A stretch of 64,000 bases of DNA. It comes from Variovorax sp. PBL-H6 (GTDB lineage: Bacteria; Pseudomonadota; Gammaproteobacteria; Burkholderiales; Burkholderiaceae_C). The position numbers and the translations under genes were made by a program. The stretch lies in assembly GCF_901827155.1 (NCBI RefSeq), contig NZ_LR594659.1:3968001-4032000 (forward strand), in the 5' to 3' direction. The notes beneath the pieces are model-generated. The model was not told where the DNA came from and did not search any database. It saw only the letters and a program-made list of their open reading frames with translations. Below are positions 43,607 through 55,187 of this stretch, piece after piece (the first letter of the stretch is position 1; the number at the start of each line of letters is the position of its first letter).

Positions 43607-44949
43607 ACGAGGGCGTTTCGCTGTCGGCGATCCGGGCCTGCTTCGAGGGCGCCATCCCCGGCATGATGGCGACCTGCGCCGCCGACGGCACGCCCAACGT
43701 GGCGTACATCTCGCAGGTCTACTACGTGGACGAGCGCCATGTTGCACTGTCCTTCCAGTTCTTCAACAAGACGCGCCAGAACATTCTGGCCAATCCGTAT
43801 GGCACCGTGCTGGTGATGGACCCGGTTACCGCTGCCTTCTACCGGCTGCAGATGCGCTATCTGCGCACCGAGACCGAGGGCCCGCTGTTCGAGGGGATGA
43901 AGGCGCAGCTGGCGGGCATCGCCTCCTATTCCGGCATGGCTGGCGTGTTCCGGCTGATCGGCTCGGATGTCTACGAGGTCGAGGCCATCGAGCACCTGGA
44001 GGGCGATTGCCTGCCGGCCCCGTCGAAGCCGAGCCTGCTGGCGGGCGTGCGTCGTGCCGCCGAGCGCCTGGCCGCCTGCAGCGCGACTGGCGAGCTGCTC
44101 CAGACCGCGCTTGCCGCGCTCAACGACCACCTTGACGTCCGGCATGCGATGGTGCTGATGCTCGATGCGGCCGCGCAGCGGCTCTACACCGTGGCGAGTT
44201 GCGGCTACGCGACCTCCGGCGTCGGCTCGGAGATCGAGATGGGCCATGGCGTCATCGGCATGGCCGCCCGCGAGCGCACGCCGGTGCGCATCAGCCACAT
44301 GACGAGCGCAGCTGCCTACAGCCATGCAGTGCGCAGCAGCCTGCGCGAGAGCCTGCCCGGGCTCGCGCTGGACACCGAAATCCCCTTTCCCGGACTGGCC
44401 GAGCCGCACAGTCAGCTCGCGGTCCCCATCGTGTCCACAGGCCGCCTCCTGGGCGCGCTGTTCGTCGAGAGCCCGCACGACATGCGCTTCGGCTTCGAGG
44501 ACGAGGATGCGCTGGTAGCCATCGCCGGCCACATGGGCGCGGCGCTCGACCTGCTGCATATGGCGGCCGAGCCGGCGCTGCCGGAAGAGCCGGCAGAAGC
44601 AAGCGCCCCGTCGGCGAGCGGCACGCCGCTGGCGGTGCGCCACTACCTGGCCAACAACAGCGTCTTCGTCGGGGAGCGCTACCTGATCAAGGGCGTGGCA
44701 GGCGCCATCCTCGGCAAGTTGCTGCGCGAGCACGCGCAGCAAGCCCGAAGCGAATTCACCAACCGCGAGCTGCGGCTGGACCCGGCGCTGCGGCTGCCCG
44801 ACCTCTCGGACAACCTGGAGGCCCGCCTGGTGCTGCTTCAGCGCCGGCTGGCGGAGAACTGCGCCCACATTCGGATCGAGAAAACGGGGCGCGGGCGCTT
44901 CCGGCTGTGCCTGGAACGGCCGGTCGCACTCGAGGAAATCCCGGGCTAG
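43603..44949 (+). CDS. PNPOx-like domain fused to a GAF domain
   Basis: 448 residues. An N-terminal PNPOx-like split barrel (about 1-140: GMMATCAADGTPNVAYISQV, LSFQFFNKTRQNILANP) is joined to a GAF domain (about 150-330: ALNDHLDVRHAMVLMLDA, MGHGVIGMAARERTPVRISH, LAVPIVSTGRLLGALFVES) and a C-terminal helical/winged-helix-like segment (about 350-448, with VFVGERYLIKGVAGAILGKL). This reads as a flavin- or cofactor-binding sensor. Neighbours hemerythrin and UspA suggest redox, oxygen or nitric-oxide stress. Its TAG shares CTAG with the stop of the convergent hemerythrin gene. Confidence 0.8.
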   Translation: MNEGVSLSAIRACFEGAIPGMMATCAADGTPNVAYISQVYYVDERHVALSFQFFNKTRQNILANPYGTVLVMDPVTAAFYRLQMRYLRTETEGPLFEGMKAQLAGIASYSGMAGVFRLIGSDVYEVEAIEHLEGDCLPAPSKPSLLAGVRRAAERLAACSATGELLQTALAALNDHLDVRHAMVLMLDAAAQRLYTVASCGYATSGVGSEIEMGHGVIGMAARERTPVRISHMTSAAAYSHAVRSSLRESLPGLALDTEIPFPGLAEPHSQLAVPIVSTGRLLGALFVESPHDMRFGFEDEDALVAIAGHMGAALDLLHMAAEPALPEEPAEASAPSASGTPLAVRHYLANNSVFVGERYLIKGVAGAILGKLLREHAQQARSEFTNRELRLDPALRLPDLSDNLEARLVLLQRRLAENCAHIRIEKTGRGRFRLCLERPVALEEIPG

Positions 44950-45659
44950 GCGTCCAGGCCCAGGCTCGCCGCGAGCCGGGTCCATTCGCGCTCGCCGAGG
45001 TGCGGACGCACGACGTCGATTGCGGCTGCGAAGGCCGGCGCAGGTGCATGTGCGCGCATGTCGGCCATCATGGCGGCACGCTCGGCCGGGTTCATGTACG
45101 GCACCAGCCACCGCAGCGTGAACATCATTTCCTCGGGCGGGATCGATGCGACGAGGGCGTTGTGGATCTCGACCAGCTCGGCGTCGGTGTAGCGCGCCCA
45201 CAGCACCGCGTTGTGCGCGGTTTCCTCCACGTGCATGTGCTCGAAGTTGTGCGCGATGAAGAGCGCCAGTGCACGGTAGAGCGCCAGCGTGCCGGCCGCA
45301 CGCGCCGTCGCATCGCAGTTCAGCAGCGCAGTGGCATGCTCGGCGAGCGCGGCGATCTCCTGCTCGTGCTCCGCATGCTCATGCGCGATCTGGCTGCTGG
45401 AGCCGGGGGCACGCGCTTCCATCGCCCGATGCACGAACTCGTTCTCGTGCCGCAGGTGCGAGCGGCAGAAATCCAGCAGCTGGAGCACGCGCTGCGTGGC
45501 CTGCGCCAGCTCGAGCGTGTCCTCGTCATCGGCGCGGCCGAGGGCGAGCAGGGTGTCGGCCATCAGCGCGCGCAACGCCTTGTGGATGCCGGCATAGAGA
45601 TCGACGCGAGGGGCGGCTGCTTGCGCGACCTGGCGGAGTTCATGTGAATCGATGTTCAT
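44946..45659 (-). CDS. Hemerythrin-domain protein
   Basis: 237 residues. Helical bundle with the di-iron ligands spread as in bacterial hemerythrins: IHKAL, RSHLRHENEFVHRAM, AHEHAEHEQEI and IAHNFEHMHVEETAHNAVLW. The C-terminal 70 residues (PPEEMMFTLRWLVPYMNPAE onward) form an extra helical module seen in hemerythrin-like proteins of betaproteobacteria. It would bind oxygen or NO, or store iron. The gap to uspA (45660-45960) holds no gene but a palindrome at 45755. Confidence 0.8.
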   Translation of the reverse strand: MNIDSHELRQVAQAAAPRVDLYAGIHKALRALMADTLLALGRADDEDTLELAQATQRVLQLLDFCRSHLRHENEFVHRAMEARAPGSSSQIAHEHAEHEQEIAALAEHATALLNCDATARAAGTLALYRALALFIAHNFEHMHVEETAHNAVLWARYTDAELVEIHNALVASIPPEEMMFTLRWLVPYMNPAERAAMMADMRAHAPAPAFAAAIDVVRPHLGEREWTRLAASLGLDA

Positions 45660-45754
45660 GGAGGACCTTCTGTTCGAGTGAAACGGCCGGCGCACCGCGC
45701 GCCGGCCTCCTGGAGAGAAAGTCTAGGAATCTCGGCCCCGTCGCGCCGCTAAGA

Positions 45755-45768
45755 ATTGCTTACGCAAT
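45755..45768. promoter_or_regulatory. Palindrome between divergent hemerythrin and uspA genes
   Basis: Perfect inverted repeat ATTGC-TTAC-GCAAT in a 301-base divergent intergenic region. The spacing of a two-half-site regulator is right, but it is not the TTGAT-N4-ATCAA of FNR/Dnr. A TTGACA hexamer follows at 45788-45793 without a good -10 at 17 bases. Confidence 0.4.
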
Positions 45769-45960
45769 CCCTCACCGAACCTTAAATTTGACATTGGGAA
45801 ACTTTGCCGGTCGGGCGCTGGCAGGACGCAACGGTCGGCTCACGGGTGTGCCGAACCGTTAGGCAAGCCTGCCTAGAAGAGCCGCGAGCATCTTGTCCGG
45901 CGTCTCCGGGCTCGCTACCCTGGAGCCCGGGGGCGGGATGCTCCCGCCCGGGAGAGCGCC

Positions 45961-46407
45961 ATGTATGAACGCATACTCGTCGCCACCGACGGTTCCGAGC
46001 TCTCGGAACTTGCCGTGACCGCCTCGATCGACCTCGCCTTGCTGATGAGCGCGGAGCTGGTCGCGGTCAAGGTGGTCCACCACTACCCCGCCGGCTACTT
46101 CGAAGGCTCGCTGCTACTGAGCCAGATGGAGGTGCAGCGCATGCAGCAGCAGGCGGATGCCGAGGCCCAGCGCGTCGTGGATGCGGTCAAGGCCAAGGCC
46201 GACGCCCGGGGCGTCAAGAGCACACGCGCCGTGATCATGAAATCGGAGCTGATCTCCGAGGCCATCATCGAAGCCGCCCGCGTTCACAAGAGCGATCTGA
46301 TCGTCATGGCCTCGCATGGACGCCGCGGCATCCGGCGCCTCTTGATGGGCAGCGAGACACTGCACGTGCTGACGCATTCGCACACGCCGGTGCTGGTGCT
46401 GCGCTAA
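45961..46407 (+). CDS. Universal stress protein, UspA family
   Basis: 148 residues starting MYERILVATDGSELSELAVT. The ATP-binding motif G-2x-G-9x-G-S/T is clear near the C-terminus: MASHGRRGIRRLLMGSETLH, followed by HTPVLVLR. UspA proteins accumulate in stress, starvation or low oxygen. Divergent from the hemerythrin gene and convergent with the START-like gene (19 bases). Confidence 0.93.
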   Translation: MYERILVATDGSELSELAVTASIDLALLMSAELVAVKVVHHYPAGYFEGSLLLSQMEVQRMQQQADAEAQRVVDAVKAKADARGVKSTRAVIMKSELISEAIIEAARVHKSDLIVMASHGRRGIRRLLMGSETLHVLTHSHTPVLVLR

Positions 46408-46426
46408 GCGCGCACGCTCGAAAGCG

Positions 46427-47338
46427 CTAGGGCCTGACGGCGTCGCGCCGCCGGTCGCTGCGCTTGAGCTCGAGGTAGGTCGCGAGATCGACCTCGTGCA
46501 GCTGCGCGGGGTATTGCTCGATCTGTTCGAACCAGCGATGCAGCCGCTTCTCGCTGCGCTCCGACGACGGCGTGCCGAGGCCGGCCAGGTAGGCATCCAG
46601 CGTGAGGAAGTAGCGCATCGCGTTGCGCTCCATCAGTCCCCGCAGGCCGCGGATGTAGTCGGGGTCGCCGTTCGGCGCCTTGCCGATCACGGTGAAGCCC
46701 ATCTTGTGGCTGCCGAAGGTCGCGAGGTAGGCCATGGTGGCCAGCCGCGCAACCATGTTGTGGTCGTAGGCGTAGCCGAAATGCAGGAAGGTCTGGCGCT
46801 CGCCGAGCGGCACGGCCTCGAGCGTCACACGGTAGTTGCTGGTGCCCAGCGGACCGCTCTCGGCCGACAGCCTGACCTCCAGGTAGTCGCGCGAGGTGCT
46901 GGCTACGCGATGCACGAAGGTCAGCTCGAAAGCGTCCTCCACCGGCTTGTCGTAGCGGGGCACCACGCTGAGCGTGAGGGTCTCGCCCCCCGGCTGCCGG
47001 CTCACGCGGCAGCGGCGGTTGTTGATGTGCAGCAGCAGCATCTCGCACCACTGCGCGCCATCGCCCAGCGCGGCGCGCACCTGTTCCAGCGGGTGGTCGA
47101 CCACCGCATAGACATCGCCCTGGAGGCCGTCATCGGTCTCGGCCGATTCCAGGTGAACCGGCCGGCGCAGCGGACTCGTGGCGAGCTGGCCTGCCAGCTT
47201 GTGGTACTGCTCGCGCAGGGCAGCGGCCGAGCCGCCGTCCGGCGGGGCCGCCTCGGCCCCGAGCGCGCAGCCCGCAACCAACAAGACCAGCCCCATGCGA
47301 GACGCGAGGCGCAGGACGTAGGCTGGGTGCCAGTTCAT
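46427..47338 (-). CDS. Exported START/SRPBCC-like hypothetical protein
   Basis: 303 residues from ATG 47338. A signal peptide with a lipobox-like end (GLVLLVAGCALG) suggests a periplasmic lipoprotein. The body has strands and helices expected of a START-type cavity protein: GDVYAVVDHPLEQVRAALGD, WCEMLLLHINNRRCRV, TLTLSVVPRYDKPVEDAFEL, DYLEVRLSAESGPLGTSNYR. Lipid or polyketide binding would be the usual role; ligand unknown. Confidence 0.7.
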   Translation of the reverse strand: MNWHPAYVLRLASRMGLVLLVAGCALGAEAAPPDGGSAAALREQYHKLAGQLATSPLRRPVHLESAETDDGLQGDVYAVVDHPLEQVRAALGDGAQWCEMLLLHINNRRCRVSRQPGGETLTLSVVPRYDKPVEDAFELTFVHRVASTSRDYLEVRLSAESGPLGTSNYRVTLEAVPLGERQTFLHFGYAYDHNMVARLATMAYLATFGSHKMGFTVIGKAPNGDPDYIRGLRGLMERNAMRYFLTLDAYLAGLGTPSSERSEKRLHRWFEQIEQYPAQLHEVDLATYLELKRSDRRRDAVRP

Positions 47339-47395
47339 GCACCACACCATACAGGCAGTGCCCGACCGCCACCTGAACGATCCCGCGGACTGTGC

Positions 47396-49804
<2,409 letters not shown>

Positions 49805-49939
49805 GTGGGAGGAGCGGCGGCAGGCCGCGGTGGCCCGGTGTCGGGCAACCGGCGATTTTACGGGCTCGAGGCTCACCATGCCCGACAAGAGGCCATGTTG
49901 CGTAGCAAAAGGCGGACGCGGTTACTTGCTTCAGTCAAC

Positions 49940-49949
49940 CAATCGATTG
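49940..49949. promoter_or_regulatory. Palindrome upstream of the MarR-GNAT gene
   Basis: Perfect palindrome CAATCGATTG, overlapping a second inverted repeat GTCAA (49934-49938)/TTGAC (49947-49951), directly in front of the start codon. Position and symmetry fit autoregulation by the MarR domain. Confidence 0.4.
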
Positions 49950-49952
49950 ACA

Positions 49953-50927
49953 ATGGCACCTATGCCTGTCGATTCCCCTGCCTCGCCAGACGTCGCCGCC
50001 GTCAAGGCCGTGCGCCAGTTCAACCGCTTCTACACCCGCCGCATCGGGGCGCTCGACCCCTACCTGGGCAGCGACATGTCCCTTACCGACGTGCGGGTGC
50101 TGTACGAGCTGGCGCACCGCGAGCACGCCGTCGCCAGCGAGATCGCGAAAGACCTGGGCCTGGACGGCGGCTATCTCAGCCGGATCCTGCGGCGCTTCGA
50201 AAGCGCCGGCTGGCTCGCGCGCGAGACGCACCCACGCGATGCGCGCCAGAGCCTGCTGCGCCTGACCGAGGCGGGCCACGTCGTTTTCGCCCCGCTGCAG
50301 CAGAAGTCGCGCGATGAGGCCCATGCCCTGGTCGCTTCGCTCACGGCACCTCAGAAGCGCCAGTTGATCGATGCGATGCACACGGTGCAGGCGCTGATCG
50401 AGCCCGAAGCCCATCCGCCGGCCAAGCCGCGCACCGCGGTGCTGCGCGAGCCGCGTCCAGGCGATATCGGCTGGGTGGTGCAGCAGCACGGCGAGCTCTA
50501 TGCGCGCGAGTACGGCTGGAACAGCGAGTTCGAGGCGCTCGTGGCCGAGATCGCGGGCGAGTTCCTGCGCAAGTTCGAGCCCGAATGGGAGCATTGCTGG
50601 ATCGCCGAGCTCGACGGCGAGCGCGTGGGCGCCGTGTTCCTGGTGCGCAAGTCGGCGACGGTGGCACAGCTGCGCCTCCTGCTCCTGGCGCCGCGGGCGC
50701 GCGGCCTCGGCCTGGGCGCGCGGCTGACCGATGAATGCATTGGGTTCGCGCGCCGCAAGGGCTACAGGAAGATGGTGCTGTGGACCAACAGCTGCCTGCT
50801 GGCCGCACGTCACATCTACGCGACGCGTGGCTTCGAGCTGGTGAAATCCGAACCCTACGAGGGCTTCGGCCAGCAGTTGGTGGGCGAGACCTGGGAGCTT
50901 AAGCTCCAGCCAAGGCCTATTGCATGA
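49953..50927 (+). CDS. MarR regulator-GNAT acetyltransferase fusion
   Basis: 324 residues from ATG 49953 (49962 is also possible; neither has a strong ribosome site). Residues about 12-150 form a MarR winged helix ([53 protein letters not shown]). Residues about 158-322 are a GNAT acetyltransferase with the acetyl-CoA loop [20 protein letters not shown]. This two-domain type is widespread in proteobacteria and is thought to couple ligand acetylation with regulation. The C-terminus overlaps the convergent dehydrogenase gene by 11 bases. Confidence 0.9.
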   Translation: MAPMPVDSPASPDVAAVKAVRQFNRFYTRRIGALDPYLGSDMSLTDVRVLYELAHREHAVASEIAKDLGLDGGYLSRILRRFESAGWLARETHPRDARQSLLRLTEAGHVVFAPLQQKSRDEAHALVASLTAPQKRQLIDAMHTVQALIEPEAHPPAKPRTAVLREPRPGDIGWVVQQHGELYAREYGWNSEFEALVAEIAGEFLRKFEPEWEHCWIAELDGERVGAVFLVRKSATVAQLRLLLLAPRARGLGLGARLTDECIGFARRKGYRKMVLWTNSCLLAARHIYATRGFELVKSEPYEGFGQQLVGETWELKLQPRPIA

Positions 50928-51699
50928 ACCAACCGTGGCTCACCACCAGGGACTGTCCGGTGAGCGCATTGGTCGGGAAGGCGGCAAACAGCAGCGCGAC
51001 GCGCGCCACGTCCTCGGTGGTGGTGAACTCGCCGTCCACCGTCTCCTTGAGCATCACGTTCTTGATCACCTGCTCCTCGGTGATGCCCAGGGTCTTGGCC
51101 TGCTCCGGGATCTGCTTCTCGACCAGTGGCGTACGCACGAAGCCAGGGCAGATCACGTTGGCGCGCACGCCGTGCCTGGCGCCCTCCTTCGCCACCGTCT
51201 TGGCCAGCCCGATCAGGCCGTGCTTGGCCGTGACATAGGGCGCCTTCAACAGCGAGGCCTCCTTGGAGTGCACCGAGCCCATGTAGATCACGCTGCCGCC
51301 GCGGCCCTGCGCGTACATGTGCTTGAGGCACGCCTTGGTGGTGAGGAAGGCGCCATCGAGATGGATGGCGAGCATCTTTTTCCAGTCGGCGAAGCTGAAC
51401 TCTTCCACCGGGTGCACGATCTGGATGCCTGCATTGCTGATCAGGATGTCGATGCCGCCGAAGGCTCGGGCTGCCTCCTCGACAGCCGCATCGACCTGCT
51501 CTTCGCTCGTGACGTCGACGCCGACGCCGATGGCCTGCGCGCCGCGCTCGTTGAGCTCGGCAGCGGTCGCGTCGGCCGCCTGCTTGTTGAGATCGGCGAT
51601 CACGACCTTGGCGCCTTCCTGCGCGAACACGAGAGCGATCTCCTTGCCGATGCCGCTGGCCGAACCGGTGATGAAGGCGACCTTGTCCTTGAGTTGCAT
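50917..51699 (-). CDS. bdhA: 3-hydroxybutyrate dehydrogenase
   Basis: 260 residues from ATG 51699 (AAGGAC upstream). SDR with [20 protein letters not shown] in VVIADLNK for [23 protein letters not shown], catalytic Ser in [13 protein letters not shown] and Y-x3-K in [12 protein letters not shown]. The motif [20 protein letters not shown] and [12 protein letters not shown] are specific for bacterial 3-hydroxybutyrate dehydrogenases that oxidise (R)-3-hydroxybutyrate to acetoacetate in PHB turnover. Confidence 0.93.
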   Translation of the reverse strand: MQLKDKVAFITGSASGIGKEIALVFAQEGAKVVIADLNKQAADATAAELNERGAQAIGVGVDVTSEEQVDAAVEEAARAFGGIDILISNAGIQIVHPVEEFSFADWKKMLAIHLDGAFLTTKACLKHMYAQGRGGSVIYMGSVHSKEASLLKAPYVTAKHGLIGLAKTVAKEGARHGVRANVICPGFVRTPLVEKQIPEQAKTLGITEEQVIKNVMLKETVDGEFTTTEDVARVALLFAAFPTNALTGQSLVVSHGWFMQ

Positions 51700-51814
51700 G
51701 GGATGTCCTTTGGATGATGGGTAGGGGTGGATGGCACGCGCAAGCGGCCTGCCGGTGACGGAGCGTGGCTCACGAAACTTGGGCCAGGCTGACCACGCCG
51801 GTCTCGCAGGCCAC

Positions 51815-53053
51815 TCACTGTGGCGCCGACTGGAGCGCGGGCACTCGCATCGGGTGCCGCACGCGCGGCTTGTCGGCCTCGGTGAGGTCGAAGGTGGTGA
51901 CGCCATTGACGTGCGCCGCGGCGCGCAGCAGTTCGGGGTGCTCCAGCGTGTTGCGGATGTCGCGCAGGCCGGCCTCCCAATGCTCGTCGACCGAGACGCG
52001 GGAGAACTCGTAGTCCTTGGAGTCGAGCTCGTAGGGCTTGTCGCGATAGATCAGGTGCACGATCTCGATCGGCTGGTGCGTCAGTTGCGCGCACACCGCA
52101 GCCACGCTGGCGTCTTTGCGCAGGGAAGCCGGCAGCTTGGCGATCAGGTCGGCAACGGCCTGCTGCAGGTTCATGTTCGAGGCCAGCGCGTCGGTGTTCA
52201 TGCGGGTGCGGCTGGAATAGGTGATGTCCTTCTGCCGTTCCAGGGTCTCGGCCAAGGTGCGAGGCATGATGCCGCGAGCACTGAAGAGATCCACCTGCAG
52301 CACCAGCAGCGGCTCGGTGCGCGGATGGGTGTCGAGCACGTACTGCAGCGGCGTGTTGGAAACGATGCCGCCATCCCAGTAGTCCTCGCCGTCGATGTGC
52401 ACGGGTGCGAAGCCGGGCGGCAGCGCGCCGCTGGCCATGATGTGCTCGGGGCCGATGCGCTGCCGGGTGTTGTCGAAATAGACCGAGTTGCCGCTGCGCA
52501 CGTTGACCGCGCCGACGCTCAAGCGGATGTCGCAATCGTTGATGCGATCGAAGTCCACCAGCCGTTCGAGCGTGGACTTCAGCGGCGAGGTGTCGTAGTA
52601 GCTCAGCACCGGCGCCGCGCCGCCGAGCAGCAGCACGGGGTTGTTCCGCGGCTTGAAGAAGCCCGGTACCCCGAACATCGCCGTCGAGTTGGCGCTCCAC
52701 TGGTTGAAGAGCGCGCGGTCGCCCCAGCCCGGAGGTAGCCGTTGCGCAGGACCCGAGGACAAGAGGTCCCAGAACTCGCGCAGGCGCGCCACGCGCAGCT
52801 CTGGCGGATTGCCGGCGATCAGGGCGGCATTGATCGCGCCGATGGAGACGCCGGCGACCCAGTCCAATGCCTTGTGCTTCTCGCACAGCCCCGCATAGAC
52901 GCCGGCCTGGTAGGCACCGAGCGCGCCTCCGCCCTGCAGCACCAGCGCCTTCCTGGCCGCGGTGATGTCGACGCGGGGAATGGAACGATGCGAGGGGGAA
53001 CCGTTGGTCTTCTTGCTGGGCGTGATGGTGCGCATGGGCCGATTGGACACCAT
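51815..53053 (-). CDS. Patatin-like phospholipase
   Basis: 412 residues from ATG 53053 (53035 is also possible). Patatin core: oxyanion loop [15 protein letters not shown] (about 38-51), nucleophile Ser70 in GVSIG (68-72) and catalytic Asp227 in DGG. The C-terminal part (about 280-390, with [17 protein letters not shown] and [17 protein letters not shown]) matches the extra domain of the DUF3734-type patatins. It should hydrolyse acyl esters in the cytoplasm. It lies 115 bases after the bdhA start on the same strand and may be co-expressed; link to PHB is only suggested. Confidence 0.9.
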   Translation of the reverse strand: MVSNRPMRTITPSKKTNGSPSHRSIPRVDITAARKALVLQGGGALGAYQAGVYAGLCEKHKALDWVAGVSIGAINAALIAGNPPELRVARLREFWDLLSSGPAQRLPPGWGDRALFNQWSANSTAMFGVPGFFKPRNNPVLLLGGAAPVLSYYDTSPLKSTLERLVDFDRINDCDIRLSVGAVNVRSGNSVYFDNTRQRIGPEHIMASGALPPGFAPVHIDGEDYWDGGIVSNTPLQYVLDTHPRTEPLLVLQVDLFSARGIMPRTLAETLERQKDITYSSRTRMNTDALASNMNLQQAVADLIAKLPASLRKDASVAAVCAQLTHQPIEIVHLIYRDKPYELDSKDYEFSRVSVDEHWEAGLRDIRNTLEHPELLRAAAHVNGVTTFDLTEADKPRVRHPMRVPALQSAPQ

Positions 53054-53081
53054 GCACCGCCCCTCCCGAACCGCGGCGCCT

Positions 53082-53531
53082 TTACATCTTGGGCAGCAGT
53101 TGTCCCCGGATCTCGCCATTCGGATTGGCGGCGGTATGGATGTTGGCGTACCACCGGCCGGCCATCAGGTCGGCGGCCTGGGCCGGAGTCAGGGTGGCCT
53201 GGCCTTCGATCGGGCTTGCAGGATTCGCGAAGGGAAGCACCACGCCCGCGTTCGCGCCGGCAGAGGCGGGACCATGGAAATGCGCCGCCGTGGCCGGGCC
53301 GCTCAGTCCGGTGTAGCTGATCTTGTACTTGAGGACATTGGTGTCCTTGTTGAGCCACGCTTCGGCCAGGCCGCTGCCGCGCGTCATGTTGGGAGGCACC
53401 TCGCTGGCCGCGTTCATGGTGCCGCTGAAGCTCGCCGTGTCGGACCTCGACATCATGCCGCAGCCCGCGAGAGCGGCAGTGGCCACGCCGGTCACGAGGG
53501 CGGCGCGCAAGAGGGTGGCAGTTCGGTTCAT
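53082..53531 (-). CDS. CHRD-domain lipoprotein
   Basis: 149 residues. Lipoprotein signal peptide with lipobox LAGC (Cys24). A CHRD (chordin) domain fills the rest: FSGTMNAASEVPPNM, KYKISYTGLSGPATAAHFHG, and the ending WYANIHTAANPNGEIRGQLL. The H-F-H and N-I-H-T segments are the family hallmark. These envelope proteins are widespread in bacteria; function unknown. Stop lies 28 bases before the patatin start. Confidence 0.88.
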   Translation of the reverse strand: MNRTATLLRAALVTGVATAALAGCGMMSRSDTASFSGTMNAASEVPPNMTRGSGLAEAWLNKDTNVLKYKISYTGLSGPATAAHFHGPASAGANAGVVLPFANPASPIEGQATLTPAQAADLMAGRWYANIHTAANPNGEIRGQLLPKM

Positions 53532-53638
53532 GAGCGGATCTCCATAGTTGTAGGAGCGGACAGCATAGGCAACGCAGGCTGCCGCACGTGTCGGCCACGA
53601 GCGCGTTTTGGTGGGCCGGCGATGGCATCATCCGGCGC

Positions 53639-54190
53639 ATGACGACTGCTCCCCTCCCCTCCCCGCAGGAGGTCGCCGCTTTTTGGCGCGAGGCCGGCCC
53701 CTCCCGCTGGTTCACGAAGGACGAGTCCTTCGATGCCGAGTTCAAGGCGCGCTTCGAAGCAGCGCACCACGCCGCCGGCGCCGGTGCCCTCGACGCCTGG
53801 GCCCGAGAGCCCGAAGGCGCACTGGCGCTGCTGGTGTTGCTGGACCAGTTCCCGCGCAACGCCTGGCGCGGCAGCGCCCACATGTTCGCTACCGACGGCA
53901 AGGCCCGCGCGATTGCGCGCGCAGCCATCGAAGCCGGGCACGACCGGCAGGTCGACGATGTGCTGCGGCCCTTCTTCTACCTGCCGTTCATGCATTCCGA
54001 GTCCATTGAAGACCAGGAGCGCTCGGTCGCGCTGAACGCCGCGCTCGACGCCAACACGCAACGCTTTGCGCTGCTGCATCGCGACATCATCGCGCGCTTC
54101 GGGCGCTTTCCGCATCGCAATCCGATGCTCGGGCGCGAGACCACGCCGCAGGAGCAGGCCTTCCTGGACCAGGGCGGCTTCGCCGGCTAG
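53639..54190 (+). CDS. DUF924 family protein
   Basis: 183 residues from ATG 53639. Helical DUF924 protein: VAAFWREAGPSRWFTKDESF at the start, LALLVLLDQFPRNAWRGSAH in the middle and LPFMHSESIEDQERSVAL, then FGRFPHRNPMLGRETTPQEQ near the end. All family blocks are intact. Function is unknown (TPR-like fold). Its last four bases overlap the convergent YihY stop. Confidence 0.88.
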   Translation: MTTAPLPSPQEVAAFWREAGPSRWFTKDESFDAEFKARFEAAHHAAGAGALDAWAREPEGALALLVLLDQFPRNAWRGSAHMFATDGKARAIARAAIEAGHDRQVDDVLRPFFYLPFMHSESIEDQERSVALNAALDANTQRFALLHRDIIARFGRFPHRNPMLGRETTPQEQAFLDQGGFAG

Positions 54191-55098
54191 CGGCCATTGC
54201 GCACAGCCGGCTCGCGCGTGGGCGAAGGCGGGGCGCCTGGCCGCTGCACGTGGCGCAGCGACCCGTACTTGTGCGCATACACCCAGGTGAACTCCGCCCC
54301 CAGCAGGAAGATCTGCGCAGAGTAGTAGACCCACACCAGCACCACCACCAGCGAGCCCGCGGCGCCATAGCCCGAGGCCACGCCCGTCTTGCCGATGTAC
54401 AAGCCGATGAGATGCTTGCCGACCGTGAAGAGAAGCGCCGTCACTGCAGCGCCCACCCACACGTCGCGCCATTGCACCCGCACGCGCGGCATGATCTTGT
54501 AGATCAGCGCGAAGGCCACCGTCACCATGACGAAGCTGAAGAGGAAGTTGACCGCCTGCGCCAGGGCGGCCCAGCCGCCGAAGACCGGCGCCCACCACTT
54601 GCCCAGCGCCGCCAGTGCCGCGCTCGCCACCAGCGAGACCATCAGCAGGAAGCCGATGCCCATGATCATGCTGAAGGACAGGAGCCGCACGCGCAGCAGA
54701 TTGAACAAGCCCTTGCCGGTGTCGTGCGCCGGCGCGCGCCAGATGCGGTCGAGCGCATCCTGCAGTTCGCCGAACACGGTGCTCGCGCCGAGCAGCAGCA
54801 GCGCGAGGCCGACGACCGTCGCGAAGATGCCTTCCTTCGGCTTGTTGACGGCCTCCAGCATGCCTTGCACCGCCCGCGCGCCCTGCTCGCCCATGAGGCC
54901 CGACAGCTGGTTCATGATCTCGCCGCGGGCGGCCTCCTGGCCGAACACCAGGCCCGCGACGGAGATCACGATCAGCAGGAGGGGTGCCACCGAGAACACC
55001 GTGTAGTAGGCGAGCGCTGCGCCCATGCTCGGGGCGTAGTCGGCCTTCCATGAAAGAACCGCCTGCTTGAAGAGATCGAGGAGTGCGCGCACCTGCAT
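54187..55098 (-). CDS. YihY/BrkB-family inner-membrane protein
   Basis: 303 residues from ATG 55098. Six hydrophobic segments; opening MGAALAYYTVFSVAPLLLIV is the UPF0761 signature, and VGLALLLLGASTVFGELQDA, with RIWRAP, and WVYYSAQIFLLGAEFTWVYA complete the family pattern. The C-terminal about 25 residues are polar. The biochemical role is unknown; the family was once misassigned as ribonuclease BN. Divergent from the chromate-transporter genes (89 bases). Confidence 0.9.
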   Translation of the reverse strand: MQVRALLDLFKQAVLSWKADYAPSMGAALAYYTVFSVAPLLLIVISVAGLVFGQEAARGEIMNQLSGLMGEQGARAVQGMLEAVNKPKEGIFATVVGLALLLLGASTVFGELQDALDRIWRAPAHDTGKGLFNLLRVRLLSFSMIMGIGFLLMVSLVASAALAALGKWWAPVFGGWAALAQAVNFLFSFVMVTVAFALIYKIMPRVRVQWRDVWVGAAVTALLFTVGKHLIGLYIGKTGVASGYGAAGSLVVVLVWVYYSAQIFLLGAEFTWVYAHKYGSLRHVQRPGAPPSPTREPAVRNGR

Positions 55099-55187
55099 GC
55101 CCGCCAGTGTCGCAGCATGCGCGCGCGAGCGCGTCAGCGCCGTTCCAGCGCTTCCGCCGGACCGGGCTGCGACCATAATCGGGCGCG

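Noticed and set aside
45788..45810. TTGACA as a sigma70 promoter for uspA
   Set aside because: No acceptable -10 hexamer at 16-18 bases; left as a remark in the palindrome entry.
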